Shown: one piece after another, positions 17,528 through 25,973 of the stretch
Layout: each line of letters opens with the position of its first letter
Position numbering within the stretch: position 1 is the first letter of the stretch
Assembly: GCF_016862315.1 (NCBI RefSeq)
Contig: NZ_BOMS01000128.1
Location: 1 to 64,000 of the forward strand
Reading direction: 5' to 3'
Length of the DNA stretch: 64,000 bases
Source: Actinoplanes palleronii
GTDB lineage: Bacteria > Actinomycetota > Actinomycetes > Mycobacteriales > Micromonosporaceae
Translations under genes and position numbers: made by a program
Notes under the pieces: model-generated
What the model saw: the letters and a program-made list of their open reading frames with translations, nothing else
What the model was told of the DNA's origin: nothing
Database searches by the model: none

Positions 17528-17905
17528 TTACGGCAAGGTTCGCCGGGCCAGCGCCACGGTCACGCCATCGACGATCAGCTTCGGCAGCACGAGGACGGCG
17601 CCCGGTCCCGCGGCGAGCAGCGCGGCCGCCTCGGCGACGCTCGGCGTGCCGACCGCGGCCGCCACGATCGCGCTCGCCCCGGGCACCACCACCGCGGCCA
17701 GCTGCGCCGCGGTGAACGCGACGAGCCGCCGGCCGGACTCCGCGGCGAGCGCGAGTACGGCCGGTTCGGCCGCCCGCCGGTCCAGGGTGGCCAGCACGGT
17801 CACCTCGGCCCGGTCCACATCGGCCGCGACCAGGGCGGCCCGGACCGCCGCCGCCAGCGCCGCCGTCCCGGTGCCGGCCCGCGCGCCGAGCCCGGCCGCG
17901 ATCAC
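17528..17905 (-). CDS. cobE: cobalamin biosynthesis protein CobE/CbiG C-terminal domain
   Basis: The 125-residue protein matches the stand-alone CbiG C-terminal (CobE) domain. It begins IAAGLGARAGT and shows LATLDRRAAEPAVLALA, LVAFTAAQL and the C-terminal PKLIVDGVTVALAR. The N-terminal and middle CbiG domains are absent. CobE acts in ring contraction and late corrinoid steps; its exact reaction is not firmly established. The GTG start overlaps the cobB stop (GTGA), so the two are translationally coupled. It is the last gene of the riboswitch-controlled operon. Confidence 0.75.
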   Translation of the reverse strand: MIAAGLGARAGTGTAALAAAVRAALVAADVDRAEVTVLATLDRRAAEPAVLALAAESGRRLVAFTAAQLAAVVVPGASAIVAAAVGTPSVAEAAALLAAGPGAVLVLPKLIVDGVTVALARRTLP

Positions 17906-19260
17906 CCCGCGGCGGCCGCGCGGACCAGCCGGGACGCGATCCCGCGCTGCCCGGCCCAGTGCAGGTGCAGATAGGACGCGTGGACACCGCCCGACGCGAA
18001 CCCCTCCGGGTCGGCGCCCCGCCACGCCCACGCCGCTCCCCCGGCCGGCGACAGCAGCAGCCCGGAGCGCGGATGCACGGCGGTCCGGTGGAACTCGTGC
18101 CCGGTCACCCGGGTGCCGGCCTCGGCGAGAGGGCTGTCGGTCAGCGCGACCGCGTCCCGGTAACCCAGCGTCAGGGTCGGTGTCATCGCCGCGTCCGCGT
18201 CCAGCACGCCGCACATCGGGGCGCCGTCCAGGGTGCGGCACAGCCAGAGCAGGCCGGCGCACTCCGCGGTGATCGGGCGACCGGCCGCGGCGAGCGCCCG
18301 GACCGACTCCCGGAGCGGCTCGTTGGCGGAGAGCTCGGCCGCGTACACCTCGGGGAACCCGCCGCCGACCACCAGCGCCCGGGTGCCCTCCGGCAGGGTG
18401 GCGTCCCGCAGCGGGTCGACGGTGATCACCTCGGCGCCGGCCCCGGACAGGAGTTCGGCGGTCTCGGCGTACGCGAAACTGAAAGCCGGACCACCGGCGA
18501 GCGCGACCGTCGGACGGCCCGGCACCGGATTCTCCGCTTCGGGGGTCCACGGCGTGGCGTGCAGCGGCGGCGCCGAACGGGCGACAGCGGCCACCGCGTC
18601 CAGGTCGATCGCGCCGGCGACCAGCGTGGCCAGCGCGTCCACCGACGCGAGGGCCTCGGCGCGGCGTTCCGCGGCCGGCACCAGACCGAGGTGCCGGCTG
18701 GGCGCGGCGACCGCGTCGGCCCGGCGCAGCGCACCGAGCACCGGGGTGCCGACCTCCTCGCAGGCGTCCCGGAGGATCTGCTCGTGACGTTCCGAGCCGA
18801 CCCGGTTGAGGATCACCCCGGCCAGCCGGACGGTGCCGAAGCTGCGGAAGCCGTGCACCAGCGCGGCCACCGACCGGCCCTGCGCGGCGGCGTCCACGAC
18901 CAGGAGCACCGGCGCGCCGAGCAGCTGCGCGACCTGCGCGGTCGACCCGGTCTCGCCGGCGCCGGTGCGGCCGTCGTAGAGGCCCATCACGCCCTCGATG
19001 ACGGCCAGCTCGGCGCCCTGCGAGCCGTGCGCGAACAGCGGCCCGATCAGGTCCTCGCCGACCATCACCGGGTCCAGGTTCCGTCCGGGCCGGCCGGCCG
19101 CCAGGGCGTGGTAGCCCGGGTCGATGTAGTCCGGGCCGACCTTGAACGGCGCCACCGGCACCCCGCGCCGGGCGAACGCGGCGAGCAGCCCGGTGGCCAC
19201 CGTGGTCTTGCCGTGCCCAGACGCCGGCGCGGCGATCACCACCCGCGGGATCGTCACCAT
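17902..19260 (-). CDS. cobB: cobyrinate/hydrogenobyrinate a,c-diamide synthase
   Basis: The 452-residue enzyme amidates side chains a and c of the corrin ring using glutamine and ATP. The N-terminal ATP-grasp-like dethiobiotin-synthetase fold has the P-loop ASGHGKTT near residue 15 and KVGPDYIDPGYH. The C-terminal class I glutamine amidotransferase domain has GGGFPEVYA, the catalytic cysteine in TAECAGLLWLC, and a late GHEFHRT plus HASYLHLHW segment. Both halves are complete. The ATG at 19258-19260 overlaps the cobO stop by 7 bases. Confidence 0.93.
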   Translation of the reverse strand: MVTIPRVVIAAPASGHGKTTVATGLLAAFARRGVPVAPFKVGPDYIDPGYHALAAGRPGRNLDPVMVGEDLIGPLFAHGSQGAELAVIEGVMGLYDGRTGAGETGSTAQVAQLLGAPVLLVVDAAAQGRSVAALVHGFRSFGTVRLAGVILNRVGSERHEQILRDACEEVGTPVLGALRRADAVAAPSRHLGLVPAAERRAEALASVDALATLVAGAIDLDAVAAVARSAPPLHATPWTPEAENPVPGRPTVALAGGPAFSFAYAETAELLSGAGAEVITVDPLRDATLPEGTRALVVGGGFPEVYAAELSANEPLRESVRALAAAGRPITAECAGLLWLCRTLDGAPMCGVLDADAAMTPTLTLGYRDAVALTDSPLAEAGTRVTGHEFHRTAVHPRSGLLLSPAGGAAWAWRGADPEGFASGGVHASYLHLHWAGQRGIASRLVRAAAAG

Positions 19261-19853
19261 TCGATGCCCTGCTGACCCTTGCGGCCGGCGTCCATCGGGT
19301 GCTTGACCTTGGTCATCTCGGTGACCAGGTCGGCGGCCTCGATCAGGTCCGGGTGCGCGTCCCGCCCGGTGATCACCACGTGCTGGGTGCCGGGTCGGTC
19401 GTTCAGCACCTGGATCACCTCGGCGACGTCCACCCAGCCCCACTTCATCGGGTAGGTGAACTCGTCCAGCACATAGAACGTGTAGGTCTCGGCGGCCAGG
19501 TCCCGCTTGATCTGCGCCCAGCCCTCGGCGGCCTCGGCGGCGTGATCCCGCTCGGTGCCGGCGCGCTGGATCCACGACCAGCCCTCACCCATCTTGTGCC
19601 AGGTCACCGGCGTGCCGTTGATGCCGTCGAGGGCCTTGAGCGCGGTCTCCTCGCCGACCTTCCACTTCTGCGACTTGACGAACTGGAACACCCCGATCGG
19701 CCAGCCCGCGCTCCAGGCCCGCAGCGCCATCCCGAACGCGGCGGTCGACTTGCCCTTGCCGGGCCCGGTGTGCACGGCGAAGACCGCCTGACGCCGGCGT
19801 TGCCGCGTCGTCAGACCGTCGTCGGGCACGGTGGTCACTTTTCCCTGCGGCAT
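19254..19853 (-). CDS. cobO: cob(I)yrinic acid a,c-diamide adenosyltransferase
   Basis: The 199-residue CobO-type enzyme transfers the adenosyl group of ATP to the cobalt of corrinoids. It shows the P-loop HTGPGKGKSTAAFG near residue 28 and later YVLDEFTYPMKWGWV and ITGRDAHPDL. The ATG at 19851-19853 has AGAAGGGG six bases upstream; a GTG ten codons earlier would include that site. It is the second gene of the operon, behind the chelatase, overlapping cobB. Confidence 0.93.
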   Translation of the reverse strand: MPQGKVTTVPDDGLTTRQRRRQAVFAVHTGPGKGKSTAAFGMALRAWSAGWPIGVFQFVKSQKWKVGEETALKALDGINGTPVTWHKMGEGWSWIQRAGTERDHAAEAAEGWAQIKRDLAAETYTFYVLDEFTYPMKWGWVDVAEVIQVLNDRPGTQHVVITGRDAHPDLIEAADLVTEMTKVKHPMDAGRKGQQGIEW

Positions 19854-20055
19854 CAAAAACCCCTTCTGGTACGACCTGTGCACAGTCCCCCGCTGAACGG
19901 GAGGCCCGGCCCGCTCCCGACCGCCCGGCGACCGCCGGGCTGAATCCGGTGGTCACCGCGTGACCGCCCCCGGGTCGCGGCAGCTCACTCGCCCGGCACG
20001 CCCGCGCAGCTAGGCCCGCCTTTTCCGCGGCGCTTTTCCGGCGGCCCGCTCGTTG

Positions 20056-22293
20056 TCAGGCGGCTCGGCGGTAGGCCCGGTCGGCCGGCGCTGCCGCGGC
20101 TGCCGCCGGGCGGCTCCCGCCGGTCGCCGCCTCGAGCTGGTCGAGCGGCAGCACGTCGGCCTGCAGCGCACCGGCCAGCTTGCGCGCCAGGCCCAGCCGG
20201 ATCGGGCCGGACTCGCAGTCGACGACGACCGTGGCCACCCCGGCCAGCGCCGGTACCAGCAGCAGCGGGTCCGGCCCGCTGGTGGCCCGCCCGTCGGTGA
20301 CCACGATCAGCAACGGGCGGCGGCGCGGATCGCGGCGGCGCTCGGTGGCGATGGTCCGCGCCGCGGCGCGCAGGCCGGCGGCAAGGGGCGTGCGGCCACC
20401 GGTGCGCAGCGCGGCGAGCCGCATGACCCCGACCTCGTGGCTGGACGTCGGCGGCAGCACCACGTCGGCGTCCGCGCCCCGGAACGTGATCATCCCGATC
20501 CGGTCCCGGCGCTGGTAGGCGTCCCGCAGCAGCGAGAGCACCGCCGTCTTGACCAGGGTCATCCGCTTGCGGGCGGCCATCGACCCGGACGCGTCCACCA
20601 CGAACAGCACCAGGTTCGCCTCCCGCCCGACGTGGATCGCCTCCCGCAGATCCCGCGCCTGTACACCCATCACCACGGCCCGCACTTCCCCAGCGGCCCG
20701 TGCTTCTCCGGCGGCCCGTGCTTCTCCGGCGGCCCGCGCTTCCCCGGCGGCCCGCGCTTCCCCGGCGGCCCGTGCTTCCCCGGCGGCCCGTGCTTCTCCG
20801 GCGGCCGGGGTCGTGGGCCGGGCGAGCGGGCCGGCGAGCGCGGTGCGGTGCAGGGCGGCGCGCAGGGTGGCCGGCAGGTGCGGGGCGCCGGCGAGCTTGC
20901 CCACCGGTTTCCGCGAGCCGATCACCCGGCCGCGACGCGCATAGGCCGGCGACCGTTTGCCGGTGTGCCCGCCCTCACCGCGTGCGGTGATCCGCAGAGC
21001 GCGCGGCCGGAACGCCTGCCCCGCCTGAGCGGGCGGCGCGGAAGCCTTCGTCGGCGGGGTGGCGGCGTCCGGCGGGGTGCCTGCGTCGCCCCCGTCCGGA
21101 GCAGCGCCCCCGCCATCCGTGCCGCTGCCCGGTCCCGGCCCGCCACCATCCGGGCCAGGGCCACCACTGTCCGGGCCAGGGCCACCGCCGTCCGGCGCAG
21201 GGCCACCGCCCGGCGACGGATCATCGTCGTCACTGTCGTCCGGCGCCGGATCCTGCTCCGCCGCCTCCTCCTGGGCCTGCCGCTCGGCGTCCTCGAGGGC
21301 CTGGTCCAGTTTCTCCTCATCGGTACCCGGCGGGTCCAGCGGATCGGTCCGGCGGCGGTGCGGCAGTGCCAGCCGGGCCGCGTCCCGCACGTCATCGGCG
21401 GTCACCACGTCCCGCCCGCTCCACGCCGCGAGCGCCACCGCGCACCGCGCCACCACGATGTCGGCCCGCATCCCGTCCACCCCGTACGCGAGGCACACCC
21501 GGGCGATCCGGTCCAGCTCGGCGTCCGGCAGCCGCACCGAGGGCAGCACCGCGCGGGCCGCCGCGATCCGGGCCGCGTACTCCCGCTCGTCGCCGGCGAA
21601 CCGGGCCGCGAACCCGGCCGGGTCCGCCTCGTACGCCAGCCGCCGCCGCACCACCTCGGCCCGCAGCCGCGCGTCGCGCGGCGCGGCCACCGTGACCACC
21701 AGGCCGAACCGGTCGACCAGCTGCGGCCGCGGCTCGCCCTCCTCCGGGTTCATCGTGCCGACCAGCAGGAACCGGGCCGCGTGCTTGACCGACACGCCGT
21801 CCCGCTCGACGTGCGCGCGGCCCATCGCGGCCGCGTCCAGCAGCAGGTCGACCAGGTGGTCGGGAAGCAGGTTGACCTCGTCGACGTAGAGCACCCCGCG
21901 GTGCGCGGCGGCGAGCAGCCCCGGCTCGTAGGCCTTGACCCCGTCGGCGAGCGCGCGCTGGATGTCCAGGGTGCCGACCACCCGGTCCTCGGTCGCGCCG
22001 ACCGGCAGCTCGACGAGCGTCGCGGGGCGGTGCGTGGCCGGGGTGTCGGCGGGGTGCGGCCCGTCCGGGCACTGCGGGTCGGGAGCGGCCGGGTCGCAGG
22101 CGAACCGGCAGCCGCGCACCACGGTGACCGGGGGCAGCAGGCTCGCCACGGCACGCACCACGGTGCTCTTCGCGGTGCCCTTCTCGCCGCGCACCAGAAC
22201 CCCGCCGACCGCCGGCGACACCGAGGTCAGCAGCAGGGCGAGGCGCAGGTCGTCAAGGCCGACCACGGCCGAGAACGGGTACGGAGTCGTCAC
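20056..22293 (-). CDS. cobaltochelatase/Mg-chelatase-type AAA+ and VWA fusion subunit
   Basis: The 745-residue protein fuses a ChlI/BchI-like AAA+ motor (Walker A GEKGTAKS near 36-43, sensor segments LLVGTMNPEEGEPRPQL) to a ChlD-like VWA domain with a MIDAS motif DASGSMA near residue 568. A low-complexity linker joins them, holding an acidic stretch and seven Ala-Ala-Gly-Glu-Ala-Arg units at about residues 495-535. In actinobacteria such fusions accompany CobN to insert cobalt; no cobN is in this window. The GTG at 22291-22293 follows GGGAGGG with good spacing; an ATG 15 codons upstream lacks a site and nearly abuts the riboswitch. Confidence 0.88.
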   Translation of the reverse strand: MTTPYPFSAVVGLDDLRLALLLTSVSPAVGGVLVRGEKGTAKSTVVRAVASLLPPVTVVRGCRFACDPAAPDPQCPDGPHPADTPATHRPATLVELPVGATEDRVVGTLDIQRALADGVKAYEPGLLAAAHRGVLYVDEVNLLPDHLVDLLLDAAAMGRAHVERDGVSVKHAARFLLVGTMNPEEGEPRPQLVDRFGLVVTVAAPRDARLRAEVVRRRLAYEADPAGFAARFAGDEREYAARIAAARAVLPSVRLPDAELDRIARVCLAYGVDGMRADIVVARCAVALAAWSGRDVVTADDVRDAARLALPHRRRTDPLDPPGTDEEKLDQALEDAERQAQEEAAEQDPAPDDSDDDDPSPGGGPAPDGGGPGPDSGGPGPDGGGPGPGSGTDGGGAAPDGGDAGTPPDAATPPTKASAPPAQAGQAFRPRALRITARGEGGHTGKRSPAYARRGRVIGSRKPVGKLAGAPHLPATLRAALHRTALAGPLARPTTPAAGEARAAGEARAAGEARAAGEARAAGEARAAGEARAAGEVRAVVMGVQARDLREAIHVGREANLVLFVVDASGSMAARKRMTLVKTAVLSLLRDAYQRRDRIGMITFRGADADVVLPPTSSHEVGVMRLAALRTGGRTPLAAGLRAAARTIATERRRDPRRRPLLIVVTDGRATSGPDPLLLVPALAGVATVVVDCESGPIRLGLARKLAGALQADVLPLDQLEAATGGSRPAAAAAAPADRAYRRAA
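20682..20810. repeat. 18-bp tandem repeats inside the chelatase linker
   Basis: About seven copies of the 18-base unit GGCCCGTGCTTCTCCGGC (plus strand, with C/T variants) lie head to tail. They encode a repeated six-residue AAGEAR unit between the AAA+ and VWA domains. Period 18 preserves frame, so copy-number change would alter only linker length. Confidence 0.85.
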
Positions 22294-22344
22294 AGGGGGT
22301 TCCCTCCCGGCGGGTGTCCACGCCCGCGTGTCGGTCATCACGAG

Positions 22345-22495
22345 CGGCCGGAGTCTCCTGGCTTCCGGATCGCCGTTCCCCGCTCGCCTTCCGGCCCGGT
22401 CAGGGCCGTGGCGTGCCGCGCGTCAGCGGGTCGCTCCCCGGTCACAGTGGCGGGACCGTCCCGGATTCACACCGGGTTCCTCCGCTACCGCTCGA
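22345..22495 (-). promoter_or_regulatory. cobalamin riboswitch
   Basis: On the minus strand the region reads, 5-prime to 3-prime, GGAACCCGGTGTGAATCC, then GGGACGGTCCCGCCACTGTGAC, and ends with the B12-box GGAAGCCAGGAGACTC at 22351-22366. These are the hallmark segments of the adenosylcobalamin aptamer. It lies about 50 bases upstream of the chelatase start, so cobalamin should repress the chelatase-cobO-cobB-cobE operon. Confidence 0.95.
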
Positions 22496-22580
22496 CAATC
22501 AATCTTTCCTACCGCCCACCCACCCGTCAAACCAGCCCACCGTGACCGAACCCTCAGTGCGAAGCCTCCCGCCACCCAGC

Positions 22581-22619
22581 GTGGGGACTTTCGGCGCGCT
22601 CCGCACCCCAACTCCCCAC
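22581..22619. repeat. GTGGGGA-type inverted repeat, copy 2
   Basis: This copy is nearly identical to the one at 11-49: it starts GTGGGGACTTTCGG, has GCGCTCCGC in the centre and ends AACTCCCCAC. The ends pair over seven bases, and inner bases pair with interruptions. Confidence 0.75.
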
Positions 22620-22903
22620 ACAACCGGCAACGCCTCGGGGCAGCGGGCGCTCAGGGTTGCTCGCCAGGCGGCACAGCCGGTGGTCGCCGTCCGCCGCGCC
22701 GGCACCGACGGCAACCCGGCGCGGCCGTCCCGCAGGGTGCACCGCCGCTCCCGGCGGGTGCCCCGGTCCAGCCCGCTCAGGGCGGCCCGGATCCGCGGCA
22801 ATCCGCACTCCCCGACACCAGACGCACCCGTCACCGCCCCGGCCGGCGCTGACGGCCCTATCCGGCCCGTTCATACGACCACCAGCACCAGCCGACCGCG
22901 ACC

Positions 22904-22955
22904 AGCCGGCCCTGACGGCCCCCTCAACCCCGCCATAACGGCCGCCACAACCAGC
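22904..22955. repeat. GGCTGG/CCAGCC hairpin repeat, copy 1
   Basis: The element runs from GCCGGCCCTGACGGCC through a CCCTCAACCCCGC centre to ATAACGGCCGCC and CCAGCC. The two halves can pair (GGCTGG with CCAGCC, CGGCC with GGCCG). Copies are at 23966-24019 and 33496-33549. Confidence 0.7.
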
Positions 22956-23203
22956 CCCTCAGCCTAAGTTGATCTTGATGGGCCGTTGACGACCGGAACC
23001 ACCCAGCCCGCAAGGACATCCCGGCCCGCCCCGCGAAAGTCAGCGAACGGCAGGCTCCGTCGTCGGCCTTGGCGACCCGGGCTCCGTCCGTGATCAAGCC
23101 CGACGCTCGCGCTCGCCGGCCGGTGCCGGGTGCGGCCGTCACCCCGTGAACGACCCCCGGTCGCAGCGCGCTCACCGATCCAGCGTGCGTTCCGGTTCCC
23201 GGC

Positions 23204-23255
23204 TGGTGCTCAGGGGTGCCTCCCCGCCCCCGAGACACCCCTGAGCACCAGCCAC
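23204..23255. repeat. long perfect hairpin (GGCTGGTGCTCAGGGGTG stem)
   Basis: GGCTGGTGCTCAGGGGTG is followed, after a 17-base C-rich loop, by its exact complement CACCCCTGAGCACCAGCC. No gene is adjacent, so it is not an obvious terminator. Related arms recur three times at 48267-48460. Confidence 0.8.
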
Positions 23256-23640
23256 CAACACCGAGCATGCGAGCGGTCCGCGCGGTCGCGCGGGTGACCG
23301 GGTACCGGCTACACGGCCGTGCGCTCGCGGCCGGGTGCTCGCGGCCGGGATGTAACCGACCCCGGGCCGGGGTGTAGGCGGCCCCGGCCGAGGGTTGAAC
23401 ACGGCGTCTGCCCGGGGAACGTCGAGCACGATGATCGCCGGCTGGTCGCCCTTCGAATCACCCTGTGGCCGGCGGGGGCACATGCCCGCTCGGATGCACC
23501 TGTCGGCTGCCGGGCAGGGCGGTGAGAGTCCGCAATGCCAGATCGCGTGCGGCTACCGCCCACCTGGGGGCGGTAGCCGCACGCACCACCCGACCGCGGA
23601 CCGCCACCGCCCCGAACCCGACCCACCGCGGACCCCCGCC

Positions 23641-23800
23641 GCCCCTTCAGTGCCGAGCGCGGACCCCCGCCGCCCCTTCAGTGCCGAGCGCGAACCCTGG
23701 CCGCCCCTTCAGTGCCGAGCGCGGGCCCTGGCCGCCCGTTCGGTGCCAAGCGCGGACCCCGGCCGCCCCACCGGTGCCGAGCGCGGACTTCCACCGCCCC
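23641..23800. repeat. 31-base tandem repeat array
   Basis: Five copies of a 31-base unit with core TTCAGTGCCGAGCGCGGACC occur at 23646, 23677, 23708, 23739 and 23770. The first three are closest; the last two have diverged. The period is not a multiple of three and no gene is present, so the array is non-coding. Confidence 0.85.
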
Positions 23801-23965
23801 GCCGCATCGATCACCCACGCTGATCGTTACAGCGACGCTGAGCGACGGGACATCCCGGCCCGCAACGACACCCCTACCCACCTGCACCCGAACACATCGG
23901 GAACCACCCCAAGGCCGCAGGGCCCCACCGAGATCAAAATAGGCTGAGCGGCATTGCGACGAGTC

Positions 23966-24019
23966 CGGCTGGCCCTGACGGCCCCCTCAACCCCGCTATA
24001 ACGGCCGCCAGAACCAGCC
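23966..24019. repeat. GGCTGG/CCAGCC hairpin repeat, copy 2
   Basis: This copy matches the one at 22904-22955 almost base for base: GGCTGGCCCTGACGGCC, centre CCCTCAACCCCGC, then ATAACGGCCGCC and ACCAGCC. It is followed by a shorter second GGCTGGCCC segment. Confidence 0.75.
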
Positions 24020-24261
24020 CACCGTGACCGGCTGGCCCCGGCGGCCCCCTGTCCGTGATCACCGTGAGCGCTCGCTGAGCCGGCCCGGCGAGCAGCCGTC
24101 GTGTCCTCCGAGCCGGCAGAACCCTCCGAGCCGCCAGAACCGCCACCCGCGCTCGCCACGCCCGACCGGCGAGCAGCCGCCGTGACCTCAGCACCGCCAC
24201 AACCACCACCGGCGCTCGCCGCACCCGATCAGCGGGAGCCGTGGTGATCTCGCCGCGCCGG

Positions 24262-24540
24262 ACGCAGGCCCACCCTCCCAGGGGGCTCCCCCTTTGACAG
24301 TGTGGTGGGGAGGGGTGGTGGGGTGGGGGTGGGTTGTGGATGGTGTTGAGTTGTGGAAATGGGGGCCCGCCTCGTCGTGGGCAGGGCCTGGGGTTTCCGG
24401 GACCACCCGCGGACGTCGCCCCGGAGGGCTTCGCGTTCTGGACGCGCCAGCGGCCAGCGAAGCCCGCAGGGGTCCCGGCGGGAGCGACGATCCGCACCAC
24501 AGCGGACGCACGACAAAAAGCTCTTGATCTTCTGCACGTG
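24262..24540 (+). repeat. dispersed intergenic repeat, full copy
   Basis: The element starts near CCCTCCCAGGGGGCTCCCC, passes through a G/T-rich tract, and contains a 72-base segment (24415-24486) that is identical on the opposite strand at 47741-47812. It ends with GCACGAC and a GATCTT-containing tail. A degenerate copy is at 108-235. No terminal inverted repeats or open frame suggest an IS. Confidence 0.85.
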
Positions 24541-24554
24541 GCCGGGGACGACAA

Positions 24555-24582
24555 ACGCCCCACCGACCATCCGGTGGGGCGT
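24555..24582 (-). terminator. terminator downstream of citrate synthase
   Basis: ACGCCCCACCG and CGGTGGGGCGT pair over 11 bases around a 6-base loop. In the minus direction the hairpin is followed by TTTGTCG. It lies about 110 bases past the citrate synthase stop codon. Confidence 0.75.
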
Positions 24583-24689
24583 GCTTCACGTCGGTCGTGC
24601 GGCCCCGCCTCGCCCGGGCCGCGCCGATCGTGCCGCCGTCCCGGGAGCGGCTGCGCCTCTTCAGCCGCGCCGGGATGTGACGGTGGAGC

Positions 24690-25973
24690 TCAGCGGTCGC
24701 CGATCGCGGTGATGTCGCGGACCGGGGCGCCGGTGTAGATCTGCCGCGGGCGGCCGATCTTGTTGGCCGGGTCGTGCATCATCTCCTGCCACTGGGCGAT
24801 CCAGCCCGGCAGCCGGCCGATGGCGAACAGCACCGTGAACATCTTCGTCGGGAAACCCATGGCCTTGTAGATCAGGCCGGTGTAGAAGTCGACGTTCGGG
24901 TACAGCTTGCGGGAGACGAAGTAGTCGTCGTTGAGCGCGATCTCCTCGAGCTGGAAGGCGATCTCCAGCAGCGGGTCCGGCTTGTCCAGGGTCGACAGCA
25001 TCTCCTGGGCGGCCTTCTTGACGATGGCGGCGCGCGGGTCGTAGTTCTTGTAGACCCGGTGGCCGAAGCCCATCAACTTGACGCCCTTCTCCTTGTTCTT
25101 CACTCGCGTGACGAAGGAGTTGACGTCGCCGCCGTCCTTGCGGATCTGCTCGAGCATCTCGAGCACGGCCGCGTTGGCGCCGCCGTGCAGCGGGCCGGAG
25201 AGCGCGCCGATGCCGGCCGAGACCGAGGCGAACAGGTTGGCCTGCGCGGAACCGACCAGACGGACGCTCGACGTGGAACAGTTCTGCTCGTGGTCGGCGT
25301 GCAGCACGAACAGCATGTCCAGGATCTTGGCGATCTTCGGGTCGACGTCGTAGTTGACGGTCGGCAGGCCGAACGTCAGACGCAGGAAGTTCTCCACGTA
25401 GTCCAGCGAGTTGTCCGGGTACGGCAGCGGGTGACCGATGGACCGCTTGTAGATGTACGCGGCGATCGTCGGAAGTTTCGCCATCAGCCGGATCGCGGAG
25501 ATCTCCACCTGCTCGTCGTCGAGCGGGTCGAGCGCGTCCTGGTAGTACGTGGACAGCGCGGTGACCGCCGAGGAGAGCACCGCCATCGGGTGCGCGTCAC
25601 GCGGGAATCCGGAGAAGAAAGTGCGCATCTCCTCCTGCAGGAGCGTGTGCACCCGGATCTTGTCCCCGAAATCACGCAGCTGCGTGGCGTTCGGCAGTTC
25701 GCCGTTCATCAGGAGATAGGACACCTCCAGGAACGTGGACTTCTCGGCCAGCTGCTCGATCGGGTAACCCCGGTACCGCAGAATGCCGGCGTCGCCATCG
25801 ATATAGGTGATCGCCGACGTGGTCGACGCGGTGTTCACGAAACCCTGGTCCAGGGTGACGTACCCGGTCTCCTTCAGCAGAGCACTGACGTCGATGCCGC
25901 CCGGCCCGTCGACGGCCTCGCGTACCGACATCGACAATTGGCCACCAGGGTGGTCGAGCTTGACATCCGTCAT
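24690..25973 (-). CDS. gltA: citrate synthase
   Basis: The 427-residue type II citrate synthase condenses acetyl-CoA and oxaloacetate at the head of the TCA cycle. Catalytic histidines lie in PLHGGANAAV and FGHRVYKNYDPR, and the catalytic aspartate in YPNVDFYTG. The length is normal for the hexameric bacterial type. The ATG at 25971-25973 follows GTGAGGGAA. It is monocistronic, with its own terminator, and divergent from the universal stress gene. A weak TTGAGG-N17-AAATCT promoter may lie about 70 bases upstream. Confidence 0.96.
   Translation of the reverse strand: MTDVKLDHPGGQLSMSVREAVDGPGGIDVSALLKETGYVTLDQGFVNTASTTSAITYIDGDAGILRYRGYPIEQLAEKSTFLEVSYLLMNGELPNATQLRDFGDKIRVHTLLQEEMRTFFSGFPRDAHPMAVLSSAVTALSTYYQDALDPLDDEQVEISAIRLMAKLPTIAAYIYKRSIGHPLPYPDNSLDYVENFLRLTFGLPTVNYDVDPKIAKILDMLFVLHADHEQNCSTSSVRLVGSAQANLFASVSAGIGALSGPLHGGANAAVLEMLEQIRKDGGDVNSFVTRVKNKEKGVKLMGFGHRVYKNYDPRAAIVKKAAQEMLSTLDKPDPLLEIAFQLEEIALNDDYFVSRKLYPNVDFYTGLIYKAMGFPTKMFTVLFAIGRLPGWIAQWQEMMHDPANKIGRPRQIYTGAPVRDITAIGDR

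Larger units (their letters stand above)
22496..24554. other. 2-kb gene-free block rich in inverted and tandem repeats
   Basis: No frame here has a ribosome binding site together with plausible protein character. The block holds a GTGGGGA-type inverted repeat (22581-22619), two copies of a GGCTGG hairpin (22904-22955, 23966-24019), a perfect 18-bp-stem hairpin (23204-23255), a 31-base tandem array (23641-23800) and the 280-base dispersed repeat (24262-24540). It separates the riboswitch from the citrate synthase terminator. Confidence 0.7.

Noticed and set aside
23641..23800. Possible CRISPR array
   Set aside because: Units are contiguous with no unique spacers, and no cas gene is in the window. 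It is a simple tandem repeat.
23395..23823. Open frames across the 31-base tandem array
   Set aside because: They owe their openness to GC-rich repeats. The period is not a multiple of three, and no ribosome binding site is present.
24262..24540. Possible IS element or transposase remnant
   Set aside because: No transposase-like frame, terminal inverted repeats or target duplications can be seen around any of the three copies.
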